This document shows, piece by piece, positions 7,655-14,831 of a stretch of DNA of 54,213 bases. The notes below the pieces were generated by a model. That model was not told where the DNA came from. It saw only the letters and a list, made by a program, of their open reading frames with translations, and did not search any database. The stretch's first letter is position 1; every line of letters begins with the position of its first letter. The DNA is taken from the NCBI GenBank assembly GCA_009911355.1, contig QXXE01000022.1, forward strand, positions 1 to 54,213, given 5' to 3'. The DNA comes from Clostridiaceae bacterium. Lineage in GTDB: Bacteria > Bacillota > Clostridia > Oscillospirales > Butyricicoccaceae. Made by a program: the position numbers and the translations under genes.

Positions 7655-8233
7655 CTATCCCAGCAAAAGCGGCTGAAGCTGGCGGCCAGATAAAGCCGCT
7701 TCCACCGTCTCCGGCAGCAGCTCCATCTCAGCAACAACCGAGCACGGCTTCGCTAACGGCGCATCCTGCTTCATCGGCACAAAATAATAGTGCCTGCGGT
7801 TCAGCAGTACCCCGATGTTCGCTGCACTGCCCGAAAGCGCATCATTTGTCGAAACCGCAATCACAACCGGCCTCCCCCCGCGTAAATGGCTCTTAACCGC
7901 CATCGTCACCGGCGTGTCCGTCACCGCATAAGCCAGCTTGGCAATCGTGTTGCCCGTACAGGGCGCTACCACCAGCACGTCAAACAGCCCCTTCGGCCCG
8001 ACCGGCTCAGCGGCTTCTATCGTGTCTATAATCTGTGTACCGCAAATTTCCTCCAGACGCCCGCGCAGCGCCTGCGCCGTGCCAAAGCGCGTATCCAAAC
8101 CGCCCGCATTGAACGACAGGATCGGCGTAAGCCGGAATCCCGCATCCCGCATGGATTCCATAACCTCTAGTACGCGCTGATGGGTGCAGAAAGAGCCGGT
8201 CAGCGCAAACCCGACCCGAACCGGCACACTCAT
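7655..8233 (-). CDS. dpaB: Dipicolinate synthase subunit B
   Basis: This 192-aa flavoprotein-like protein (SpoVFB) begins RVGFALTGSFCTHQ and includes VLVVAPCTGNTIAKLA, TPVTMAVKSHLRGGRPVVIA and STNDALSG, matching the DpaB/SpoVFB family in content and length. With DpaA it makes dipicolinic acid from a dihydrodipicolinate-pathway intermediate in the mother cell during sporulation; the acid is then loaded into the forespore. Its ATG overlaps the dpaA stop (ATGA) behind a GAGGAGGGG ribosome binding site, so translation is coupled to dpaA. Since dpaA is interrupted upstream, dpaB should lose its normal promoter unless the inserted element is excised or supplies transcription. Confidence 0.93.
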   Translation of the reverse strand: MSVPVRVGFALTGSFCTHQRVLEVMESMRDAGFRLTPILSFNAGGLDTRFGTAQALRGRLEEICGTQIIDTIEAAEPVGPKGLFDVLVVAPCTGNTIAKLAYAVTDTPVTMAVKSHLRGGRPVVIAVSTNDALSGSAANIGVLLNRRHYYFVPMKQDAPLAKPCSVVAEMELLPETVEAALSGRQLQPLLLG

Positions 8234-8721
8234 AAGATCCCCTCCTCACCCAAAATAGCATAAACTGTATCTCGCACCGCCACCGAAGCCGTCACCGGCG
8301 CAACCTTCCCCGGCAGCGATAGCGCATGGATTACCCTCACCCCGCGCAGTGGCTCCGCCGACGGGTCCAGCCCCCCTGGCTGCGATGCAAGATCGATCAC
8401 AAGCGCTTTGTCAGGGAGCCTTGCAAGCTCCGCAGCGCCCAGCACGGCCGCAGGCACCGTATTGAATACCAGCGGGAAATCATGCAGCACAGGCGCAAGC
8501 TGGCGCGTGTCCGCAGCAGACAGCCCCTCGGACTCAATCAGCGCAAAGTCCCGGCAGCTGCGCGCCGAAACCGTCACCTTCGCCCCAAGCGCCGCCAGCC
8601 GCCGTGCCAACAGGCTCCCAATACGCCCGTGCCCGATGACCAGCACCGGCAATCCGTGCAGCGTTACGTCAGTCTGTTCCATCGCGATTTGTATGGCACC
8701 TTCGGCAGTAGGTACAGCATT
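8230..8721 (-). CDS. dpaA: Dipicolinate synthase subunit A, 3' part (gene interrupted)
   Basis: From the breakpoint, the frame reads NAVPTAEGAIQIAMEQTD, then the NAD(P)-binding motif VLVIGHGRIGSLLARRLAALG and DLASQPGG, matching the C-terminal half of DpaA/SpoVFA. The first ~135 residues are absent here. They lie on the same strand at 13372-13769, beyond a 4.66 kb insert. The open frame continues upstream to 8865, but that stretch is insert DNA overlapping the recombinase end and has no DpaA similarity. Joining the halves at the shared AATGCTGTACC gives one frame of 292 codons plus stop, the normal DpaA length. No convincing start with its own ribosome binding site precedes this half, so it probably makes no functional protein unless the insert is removed. 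Confidence 0.9.
   Translation of the reverse strand, partial: NAVPTAEGAIQIAMEQTDVTLHGLPVLVIGHGRIGSLLARRLAALGAKVTVSARSCRDFALIESEGLSAADTRQLAPVLHDFPLVFNTVPAAVLGAAELARLPDKALVIDLASQPGGLDPSAEPLRGVRVIHALSLPGKVAPVTASVAVRDTVYAILGEEGIL
8711..8721. repeat. Attachment-site core, left copy
   Basis: GGTACAGCATT, inside TTCGGCAGTA-[core]-CATGATATGG. It is identical to the copy at 13372. On the dpaA coding strand it reads AATGCTGTACC. Confidence 0.85.
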
Positions 8722-8806
8722 CATGATATGGCTACTCAAACAGTCTTTCAGCCCCCCAAAAAAGTAATGCCTCACTCCTTTTGAGCGAAGCATTTCCCCT
8801 TTAAGC

Positions 8807-10441
8807 TTAAACCGGCGGCAGTTTGCTGCCCTGCGGCTGTGGTTCCAGCATTTCACAGCGGTCAATCACGGTTGTGTAATTTTCGCACCTGCCGCGGGTG
8901 GAATACCAGATACGGAAGACTGGCAAGACATAGCAAACCTTAACTTCTACATACTCTTCAAAAACCGTAATGCTTTCAATGGTTTCTCCAAACACCTCCC
9001 CGGAGCCATTCAGGCAGGCACGGATGACCTGCAAAACCTCATCCAGCCCCGCCTGCTGCGCTTCTGCAATTTTTTGCGTCTCCGCTGCGCAGCGAAGCTG
9101 CCCCTCCAAAAGCCGCAGCTCATCATCGTACCTCTTTTTCATAGCAGACATTTCTTCGCTGGTGACCTGCCCGCTGAGAAAAGTGTCCAGCAGCTTTTCT
9201 TTCTTACGCCAGATTTCCGCCTGCCTGGCCTCTATCTGCCCGGTTTCTAGTTCCCCAATCCCCTCCGCCTTTACGGTTCCAATGTCCTCCAACAGTTCAC
9301 AAGCAATCACTTCCCTGTCAAATTCAATCTGTTCCACCACAAACCGCACCAATGCAGCCAGGCTTTTTTCGTTGATCATCCGCATATTGCAGCCGGCACA
9401 GCCGTCCTGCCTGCCCGGCTTCCAATTCCCATACTGCACACGGCCGCGGCAGGCCCAAGCCCGATAGACTTCCCCATTTGGCCGCGTAGTCGTGCGCGGG
9501 GTGAAGCAGCTGCCGCAGCTGCCGCACCGTATTTTGCCGGAACACCAGTAGCGGTTGGAATATTTCGTTTTTGCGCCCCGCTGCGCACTGCGCCTGGCAA
9601 GCTCCCGCTGGACAGCGTCCCACGTAGCGCGGTCAACGATCGGCTCATGGTGACCTCGCAGATAAATCTGCTCCTCCTGCCCATTGTTCCGCACTTTCCG
9701 GTGCGTCAGGTAGTCGGACGTAATGTATTTCTTTTGCAGCAGATCACCGGCATGCTTTTCATTTTTCAGGATACGGTGGATCATCGTACCCGACCAGACC
9801 CCCGTTGCCGTTTTCGGGGGCGCAATTCCCTGCTCATACAGCTCGCGCGCAATGACATGCGTCCCCTTCCCCTCGTCCAGAAACTTATGGTAAATGAGCC
9901 GGACAACCTCTGCCTCCTCCGGCTTGACCGTCAGCCTGCCGCCCTTCGTCTCGAACCCATAGGTTGAGTTATTCCCAAATACGACACCCGATTCCATGCG
10001 CCGTTTTTGCCCCCATTTGACCCGCGAAGAGGTCTTTCTGGATTCTTCCTGCGCCAATGTCGCCATAATGGAAAGCCGCAGTTCGCCGTCTCCGTCGCGG
10101 GTGTCGATATTGTCATTGATGAAAAGCACACCCACCCCAAGCTCGCGCAGCCGCCGCGTATATCCGAGTGCATCGACCGTATTGCGTGCAAAACGAGAGA
10201 CCTCTTTTGTTAAGATCAGGTCGATCTCACCAGCTTCCGCCGCTTCTATCATGCGTTGGAACGCTTTCCGCTTCTTTGTACTGGTTCCGGAAAGCCCTTC
10301 ATCGGCAAAAACGCGGACAAGAGTCCAATCCGGATGGTTCCGTATGTACTCCTGAAAATAGGTTTTCTGGCTGTGCAGAGAATTGGCCTGATCCTCCCGG
10401 TCGGTCGATACGCGGCAATAGGCCGCGACCCGTAAGGGCAT
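8807..10441 (-). CDS. Large serine recombinase of the dpaA element
   Basis: This 544-aa large serine recombinase has a resolvase domain starting MPLRVAAYCRVSTDRED, with Ser12 as probable nucleophile and KEVSRFARNT further on. The recombinase domain is at about 150-290. The zinc ribbon has C306/C309, C331 and C348/C351. A coiled coil follows at about 390-460. AAGGGAGG directly precedes the ATG at 10441; an upstream in-frame start at 10489 lacks such a site. The gene ends 86 bp from the left repeat core, the usual integrase position, and reads in the same direction as dpaA. By analogy with SpoIVCA of skin, it should excise the element and so repair dpaA. It is not close in sequence to the recombinase at 1461, which shares only the family motifs. 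Confidence 0.93.
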   Translation of the reverse strand: MPLRVAAYCRVSTDREDQANSLHSQKTYFQEYIRNHPDWTLVRVFADEGLSGTSTKKRKAFQRMIEAAEAGEIDLILTKEVSRFARNTVDALGYTRRLRELGVGVLFINDNIDTRDGDGELRLSIMATLAQEESRKTSSRVKWGQKRRMESGVVFGNNSTYGFETKGGRLTVKPEEAEVVRLIYHKFLDEGKGTHVIARELYEQGIAPPKTATGVWSGTMIHRILKNEKHAGDLLQKKYITSDYLTHRKVRNNGQEEQIYLRGHHEPIVDRATWDAVQRELARRSAQRGAKTKYSNRYWCSGKIRCGSCGSCFTPRTTTRPNGEVYRAWACRGRVQYGNWKPGRQDGCAGCNMRMINEKSLAALVRFVVEQIEFDREVIACELLEDIGTVKAEGIGELETGQIEARQAEIWRKKEKLLDTFLSGQVTSEEMSAMKKRYDDELRLLEGQLRCAAETQKIAEAQQAGLDEVLQVIRACLNGSGEVFGETIESITVFEEYVEVKVCYVLPVFRIWYSTRGRCENYTTVIDRCEMLEPQPQGSKLPPV

Positions 10442-10504
10442 GCCGTGTTCCTCCCTTCTTATATCATAGGGCTCCGTAAAATCTCCCACGTCCGTTTGCG
10501 TGGT

Positions 10505-10642
10505 TCAGGGTTTGCGCTGCATCTGCATAAGCTTTTCAAACTGGTGCCGGGTAATCAACCTTTGATGGTAAAGTTCACGGATCAGAGACTCCTTGATCAC
10601 CCGGTTAAAACGGGATTCGACTCTAATAGGCTTCGCGTTCAT
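10505..10642 (-). CDS. Small basic protein, candidate recombination directionality factor
   Basis: This 45-aa protein, starting MNAKPIRVESRFNRVIKESL and continuing IRELYHQRLITRHQFEKLM, has a very good ribosome binding site (GGGGAGG) before the ATG at 10642. It ends about 60 bp upstream of the recombinase start in the same orientation. The second half resembles the short helical SHOCT-type oligomerisation motif (I-x-E-L-x2-x2-LIT-x2-x-F). I do not recognise a named family. Small basic proteins encoded beside serine recombinases often act as excision factors, so this is the best candidate in the element; function is inferred from position. Confidence 0.6.
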   Translation of the reverse strand: MNAKPIRVESRFNRVIKESLIRELYHQRLITRHQFEKLMQMQRKP

Positions 10643-11088
10643 AAAAGCACCTCCCCTATATGGTATTTCAGGGGACAAGCCGGTCATTACAGTTGCCCGC
10701 CAATGTTCTCCTCCTTATCACGGCTTCTACATCCTAGCCGTACAGACGGTATAGGTTTTCCGCATCGCCAAAGACGCAGAGCAACGGTAACGCCACAACC
10801 GACTCAACGGCATTTCCGCTATCCGTAGCACTTGGATACCCTCCCAATATGCACAAGCAATGGCGCCCTCCTATCGTGATCTGCCATTGCCTTCAGCACG
10901 CCAAACCCGATTCCAGCTGCAAAACCCTGTCCGGAATGCCGGTTTTTCCCGCATCACCGCCAAACGTCACAGCGTTTTCAGCGCCTGACGCTCCTGCGCC
11001 AATAAACGCGCTCTGCGGCGTTCCGCTAACCGTACTGGCAACAAGACATTTGCCCATTCAAATGTTCCGTTTATTGCGCTTCCCCGCA
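10643..11088. other. Gap inside the dpaA element without a recognised gene
   Basis: I see no convincing coding sequence here on either strand. Short open frames lack ribosome binding sites and family motifs. The left part must hold the promoter for the minus-strand small ORF and recombinase, but I could not identify a clear sigma-A, sigma-E or sigma-K match. A second GGAGGAG lies at about 10712-10718 on the minus strand without an obvious reading frame. Confidence 0.5.
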
Positions 11089-11118
11089 TTGACAACCCAG
11101 AGGTAAATAGTCTATAAT
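11089..11118 (+). promoter_or_regulatory. Sigma-A-like promoter of the chemoreceptor gene
   Basis: TTGACA (11089-11094) and TATAAT (11113-11118) are both perfect consensus hexamers, with an 18-bp spacer. Transcription would start near 11125, leaving a leader of about 150 nt before the ATG at 11279. A vegetative promoter means this cargo gene is expressed when dpaA is not. Confidence 0.8.
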
Positions 11119-11124
11119 AAGGTC

Positions 11125-11278
11125 ATCAAGCTAATAAATGCTGCTACAGATGGAGAACTTTGCCAGAAGCGACCGTCAGCCCGGGCAGCACAGTCCTGGA
11201 ATCGCCGAACGGGGATGCAGGACGACAGCTTATCGGATCTAAAAAAATAACCTTTATGCAACGGGGGAGTGTATTGAG
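11125..11278 (+). other. Structured 5' leader of the chemoreceptor gene, function unknown
   Basis: The leader of about 150 nt contains a hairpin with stem GTCCTG/CAGGAC around an inner GC-rich stretch, and ends with a GGGGGAG ribosome binding site. The length and folding suggest possible RNA-level control. I compared it by eye with the c-di-GMP riboswitch classes often found before chemoreceptor genes in clostridia and could not match the conserved blocks. Confidence 0.35.
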
Positions 11279-13252
11279 ATGAACAGTATCCGAAAAAAAA
11301 TCACCGTCTGTCTGATTTCAACGGTCCTGATTGCTTTGCTTGTGGTAGGGCTTTCCAGCATTGCGTTGAACTATCGGAGCACGCTGGTCAATGTCAGCCA
11401 GATGATGAGCCAGACAGCCGTTTTGGCCGGGGAACGGATTGAACAGGAATTGAGCGCGTACCGGAACGTAGCAATGGATACCGGCTGCATTCCACAGCTG
11501 TCTGACGAAGACGTACCGGCAGCGGAAAAACGCGCCATCATAGACGAGCGGGTAGGGATGCACGGTTTCCAGCGCGGCAATATTGTTGGCGCGGATGGGA
11601 TCAGCATTTTTGATGGGAATGATTATTCCAACCGGGAATACGTACAGCAGGCCATGCAGGGAAATGTGTATGTATCTGAACCGCTGGTCAGCAAGGTTAC
11701 GGGTGATCTTTCGATTATCGTAGCGGCCCCGCTTTACGCCGATGGGAAGCAGGGCTCCCGCATTGTGGGCGTGGTTTATTTCGTACCGCATGAGACCTTC
11801 TTAAACGACATTGTCTCTTCGATCCGGATCAGCGAGACCAGCCATGCCTATATGATTAATAAATCCGGCGATACGATTGCAGATACGACGCTGGACACCA
11901 TTACCACCCAGAATATCGAGCGGGAAGCGGAAAGCGACTCTTCCTTAAAGGAACTGGCGGAGATCCATACGAATATGCGGCAGGGCGGCAAGGGCTTCGG
12001 CAGCTTCCACGGTTCCGACGGTCCCCGTTTTGCGGCGTATGCCCCAGTGGGCGGCACTGACGGCTGGAGCGTGGCAGTTACCGCTATGAAAAAAGACTAT
12101 CTGGCCAATACATACTTTGGCATGTTTGCGAACATCATAACGATGATCCTCTCTATCCTGGCCTCTGTTTTTGTGGCGCTGAAGCTGTCCAATAATATCA
12201 GCATACCGATGCAGGCTTGCGCCCAGCGTATGAAGCTGCTGGTGGAGGGTGATCTGGAATCCCCCGTACCCCAGAGCCAGGGGCATGATGAAACCGCAGA
12301 TCTGACCCAATCCACTGCGGCTTTAGTATCCGGCCTGAATACCATTATTTCTGATATCAATTACCTGCTTACAGAAATGGCTGGAAAGAATTTCAATATC
12401 AAATCCGCCCATCGGGACGCTTACGTAGGCAGCTTCCAGGGGATTCTGGGCTCCATGCGGACCTTGAAGATCGAGCTGAGCACCATCATGGGGCAGATTG
12501 ACTCGGCGGCTAGAGAGGTTTCCACCGCCAGCAACCAGGTATCCAGCGGGGCCCAAACGCTGAGCCAGGGTTCTATGACACAGGCAAGCTCGATCGAAGA
12601 GCTGGCCGCTACGATTAACGATATCTCCGCCAGCGCAAAGCAAACCACTTCTGTTGCAGAGCAGGCAGGCCGTTATGTAGAGCAGGCAGGCGCGCAGCTC
12701 CAGGCCAGTGTCGAGCAGGTTGGCGCGCTGAACAAGGCGATGGAGAAGATCTCGAAATCCTCGGAAGAGATTTCCGCCATCATTGCCACGATTGAAAACA
12801 TTGCGTTCCAGACCAATATCCTGGCCTTGAACGCTGCTGTCGAGGCGGCCCGTGCCGGCGTTTCCGGCAGAGGGTTTGCGGTAGTTGCCGATGAAGTCCG
12901 CAACCTGGCGTCCAAATCGGACGAAGCGGCAAAGGCGACCCGTGAATTGATCGAACGCTCGATCGAAGCCGCCGCCGAGGGAAGCGAGGCGGTATCCAAG
13001 GTCACAGGCTCCTTGGGACGCACCAACGATCTGGCGGGCAACGTAACGGCGCAGATGGATATTATGGTAGGCGCTATCGAGAACCAGACGCATGCGCTTG
13101 TCCAGGTAACCGAGGGCATCGACCAGATTTCTTCCGTGGTGCAGACCAACAGCGCCACTTCGGAGGAAAGCGCAGCGGTCAGCCAGCAGCTTTCGGCGGA
13201 AGCGTCCAGCCTGAAGAGCTTGGTAGACCAGTTTACACTTGCCAAGGACTAA
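11279..13252 (+). CDS. Methyl-accepting chemotaxis protein (dCache-type)
   Basis: This 657-aa receptor has a transmembrane helix at about 9-29 and an extracellular double-Cache sensor at about 35-270, with [17 protein letters not shown] and [21 protein letters not shown] second transmembrane helix at about 278-300, a HAMP domain and a methyl-accepting signalling domain to the end follow. The signalling hairpin tip starts [20 protein letters not shown] (508-527). The next residue is Val528, where most receptors have Glu. It would bind a small ligand outside the cell and control CheA. No other chemotaxis gene is in the window. The gene is intact, has its own strong promoter and terminator, and is a strange passenger for a small intervening element; after excision the mother cell would lose it. 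Confidence 0.95.
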   Translation: MNSIRKKITVCLISTVLIALLVVGLSSIALNYRSTLVNVSQMMSQTAVLAGERIEQELSAYRNVAMDTGCIPQLSDEDVPAAEKRAIIDERVGMHGFQRGNIVGADGISIFDGNDYSNREYVQQAMQGNVYVSEPLVSKVTGDLSIIVAAPLYADGKQGSRIVGVVYFVPHETFLNDIVSSIRISETSHAYMINKSGDTIADTTLDTITTQNIEREAESDSSLKELAEIHTNMRQGGKGFGSFHGSDGPRFAAYAPVGGTDGWSVAVTAMKKDYLANTYFGMFANIITMILSILASVFVALKLSNNISIPMQACAQRMKLLVEGDLESPVPQSQGHDETADLTQSTAALVSGLNTIISDINYLLTEMAGKNFNIKSAHRDAYVGSFQGILGSMRTLKIELSTIMGQIDSAAREVSTASNQVSSGAQTLSQGSMTQASSIEELAATINDISASAKQTTSVAEQAGRYVEQAGAQLQASVEQVGALNKAMEKISKSSEEISAIIATIENIAFQTNILALNAAVEAARAGVSGRGFAVVADEVRNLASKSDEAAKATRELIERSIEAAAEGSEAVSKVTGSLGRTNDLAGNVTAQMDIMVGAIENQTHALVQVTEGIDQISSVVQTNSATSEESAAVSQQLSAEASSLKSLVDQFTLAKD

Positions 13253-13296
13253 CGGTTGTCTGCGGATTGACATAGTCAAATGAATTACTAAATACC

Positions 13297-13336
13297 CCTG
13301 CCCATAACCCGTCACCGGCTATGGGCAGGCTTTTTC
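13297..13336 (+). terminator. Rho-independent terminator of the chemoreceptor gene
   Basis: CCTGCCCATA (13297-13306) pairs perfectly with TATGGGCAGG (13320-13329) and is followed by CTTTTTCT. It lies between the receptor stop and the right repeat core. Confidence 0.9.
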
Positions 13337-13352
13337 TGACTGCCGCGCGTAG

Positions 13353-13769
13353 CTATACCGCGAATGCGGTTGGTACAGCATTGCGGATTGCGAGCTCATC
13401 GCGGGTAAGGTAGTCGGTCAGCCGGAGGTGGTTGCGCACGGCGCGGGCGTGGACAGCGAAGGGCACTGCGCCTGCCAGCACGAGGGTTCCCGGCTTGATG
13501 CTGTCAAGCAGGCTGCCGAGCGGCTGCGGGGCGTTAGACAGCGGGGCATTTAACATGCCGTCGCCGGTTTGTACGGGCATAGGCAGGATGACAACGCCAA
13601 AATCCTGAAGTCCTGTTTTAAGTTCTGGTATGGACTGAATATCCGGATCAAAGCTGTAGCGTTCGAGCGCGCCGACGGAAACGGCGTGCCCGTCGGCGTG
13701 CATGAGGCTGGCAAGGATTCCCTGACGGGTGTCGCCGCCGACGACTGCTACAGCTGCTTTTTTGTTCAT
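13353..13769 (-). CDS. dpaA: Dipicolinate synthase subunit A, 5' part (gene interrupted)
   Basis: The ATG at 13769, behind GGAAGGGGG, starts MNKKAAVAVVGGDTRQG, the N-terminal nucleotide-binding signature of DpaA/SpoVFA. The frame continues through FGVVILPMPVQTGDG and ends DELAIRNAVPTA-FAV-stop, 138 aa. The last three residues and the stop come from the inserted element. The NAVPTA sequence recurs at the start of the 3' part near 8721. As it stands the product lacks the whole C-terminal NAD(P)-binding half. Removal of the 4661-bp insert by recombination at the shared 11 bp (13372-13382) restores the full gene. Confidence 0.92.
   Translation of the reverse strand: MNKKAAVAVVGGDTRQGILASLMHADGHAVSVGALERYSFDPDIQSIPELKTGLQDFGVVILPMPVQTGDGMLNAPLSNAPQPLGSLLDSIKPGTLVLAGAVPFAVHARAVRNHLRLTDYLTRDELAIRNAVPTAFAV
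13372..13382. repeat. Attachment-site core, right copy
   Basis: GGTACAGCATT, inside CGAATGCGGTT-[core]-GCGGATTGCG. It is identical to the copy at 8711-8721 and lies in the dpaA 5' part. Confidence 0.85.
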
Positions 13770-13792
13770 GGGTCGATACCCCCTTCCAAGCC

Positions 13793-13820
13793 ATTCTATG
13801 CACTTCCAGCCGAACGGGTG
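13793..13820 (-). promoter_or_regulatory. Possible sigma-K/sigma-E-type promoter of dpaA
   Basis: On the minus strand CATAGAAT (13793-13800) resembles the -10 element CATAnnnTA of mother-cell sigma-K. An AC dinucleotide (13818-13819) lies 17 bp upstream, as expected for its -35 element. The predicted start is only about 17 nt before the ATG, barely leaving the ribosome binding site intact. The region is GC-rich repeat sequence, so this is a weak prediction. Confidence 0.35.
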
Positions 13821-13992
13821 CGCCCCGGCGGGCTCTGCCCTGCACCCGCCGAGGGCTCCTGGCGGGCTCTGCCCTGCACCCGCCGAGGGCTCCGCCCTCT
13901 GGACTCCCGGCAGGGCTCTGCCCTGCACCCGCTGGGGCTTTCGCCCCAGACCCCGAGATGCTAACGCATCTCCACTCGCCTGCGGGCGGGAC
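13812..13992. repeat. GC-rich intergenic hairpin repeat, copy 4 (internally repeated)
   Basis: Three sub-copies of GGCGGGCTCTGCCCTGCACCC (or close variants) precede GGGGC-TTTC-GCCCC, GAGATGC-TAAC-GCATCTC and GCCTGCGGGCGGGACG. It occupies the promoter region of dpaA. Together with the terminator at 14111 it accounts for most of the 13770-14200 gap. Confidence 0.75.
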
Positions 13993-14110
13993 GGAAGTTT
14001 GGGTTTCTGCCCATCTTTCATGCTCAATGACCCAGCCCGCCAGAACGGCGGCAGGCTGGGTCGGTTGGAGTCAGGGGATATGTGCCCAACACTTACCGCC
14101 CAAAACGCAC

Positions 14111-14147
14111 AAAAAGTCGCTGGCATGATGACACCAGCGACTTTTTT
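14111..14147. terminator. Bidirectional rho-independent terminator
   Basis: AAAAAGTCGCTGG pairs with CCAGCGACTTTTTT around a ten-base loop. The A and T runs allow termination in both directions, so it insulates dpaA from the membrane-protein gene upstream. Confidence 0.85.
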
Positions 14148-14200
14148 AGCTCCTTTTCAGTTTCCACCGTTCCGGCCACACCCTTTTGCAGGAAAATGGT

Positions 14201-14602
14201 TCAGCCCTCCGCGCTGCTTTTTTTCTCGAAAACCGTATGCAGCCAATCCTCTAGCTTCATTGCAGGCAAGCTCAGCAGCAGCCACAGCAGAGCAAACCAG
14301 ATGCAGACCTGACCCATAAAATTTCCGGGCAACCCGCTGTAGTCCCACACGCCAAGCCCCAGCCAGACATTCAGCACCAATCCTGCCAGCAGCTCAACCG
14401 CTGTCACAATGCCCGCCGCAAGCACCATATGTACCAGCAGCGGCGCATTCCGGCAGGGCCCTATCTCGTTGAGTAGCCCGAGCAGCACAAAGCACAGCCC
14501 GCCCACTATAAACATAGACGGATGGGTATAACCCCGCCAGAGGATTTCCACCATCTGATACAGCAGCCCGCCGATAAGGAAAAAAATGCCGTGCAGCCAC
14601 AT
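14201..14602 (-). CDS. Small membrane protein, putative ABC transporter permease family (CmpB-like)
   Basis: The 133-aa product begins MWLHGIFFLIGGLLYQMVEI and has about four hydrophobic helices. The motifs GGLLYQMVEILWRG and HPSMFIVGGLCF match the 'putative ABC transporter permease' family (PF06541-type) common in clostridia. The true role of that family is unclear despite its name. GGAAGGAGG precedes the ATG at 14602. The C-terminus is short and charged. A repeat copy separates it from the PHP operon upstream, so it is probably a separate unit. Confidence 0.75.
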   Translation of the reverse strand: MWLHGIFFLIGGLLYQMVEILWRGYTHPSMFIVGGLCFVLLGLLNEIGPCRNAPLLVHMVLAAGIVTAVELLAGLVLNVWLGLGVWDYSGLPGNFMGQVCIWFALLWLLLSLPAMKLEDWLHTVFEKKSSAEG

Positions 14603-14697
14603 AAAGCCGCCTCCTTCCCAGACGGCCAGCGCCGCCCCATTTCTTTCCACTATATGCTGGCTGTTCTCAGCCTATACGTCGCCACCTACCCGGCGCG

Positions 14698-14795
14698 GAT
14701 AGCCCCCGTCCCGCCCGCAGGCGACGAAAGGGAGTCCAGAGGGACAAGTCCCTCTGGCGCCGTCCGCGCAGGACCGCCCGCCGCGCAGGCGAAGG
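14698..14795. repeat. GC-rich intergenic hairpin repeat, copy 5
   Basis: It contains CGTCCCGCCCGCAGGCG, then CCAGAGGGAC-AA-GTCCCTCTGG, and a GTCCGCGCAGGAC block. It lies between the PHP-domain gene stop and the CmpB-like gene. Confidence 0.65.
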
Positions 14796-14831
14796 AAACG
14801 GTCAAATCCGATGTTCACGGGTAGAAATGCC

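Larger units (their letters stand above)
8711..13382 (-). mobile_element. Skin-like intervening element inserted in dpaA
   Basis: The element is bounded by an 11-bp direct repeat, GGTACAGCATT on the plus strand, at 8711-8721 and 13372-13382. The repeat unit length is 4661 bp. It carries a large serine recombinase next to one end, a 45-aa protein and a chemoreceptor gene. The repeat falls in the codons for N-A-V-P of dpaA, and both flanks encode NAVPTA, so recombination between the repeats rebuilds the gene without loss. Known precedents are the skin element in sigK and recombinase-borne elements in other late sporulation genes of Bacillus and Clostridioides, which are excised only in the mother cell. 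Developmental control here is inferred. Confidence 0.88.

Noticed and set aside
8722..8865. Extension of the dpaA 3' frame upstream as a separate short DpaA-like gene
   Set aside because: The extra residues overlap the recombinase end, have no DpaA similarity and lack a convincing start, so they are element DNA read in frame by chance.
11125..11278. c-di-GMP (GEMM) riboswitch
   Set aside because: The conserved aptamer segments and GAAA tetraloop arrangement were not found by eye. A covariance search would be decisive.
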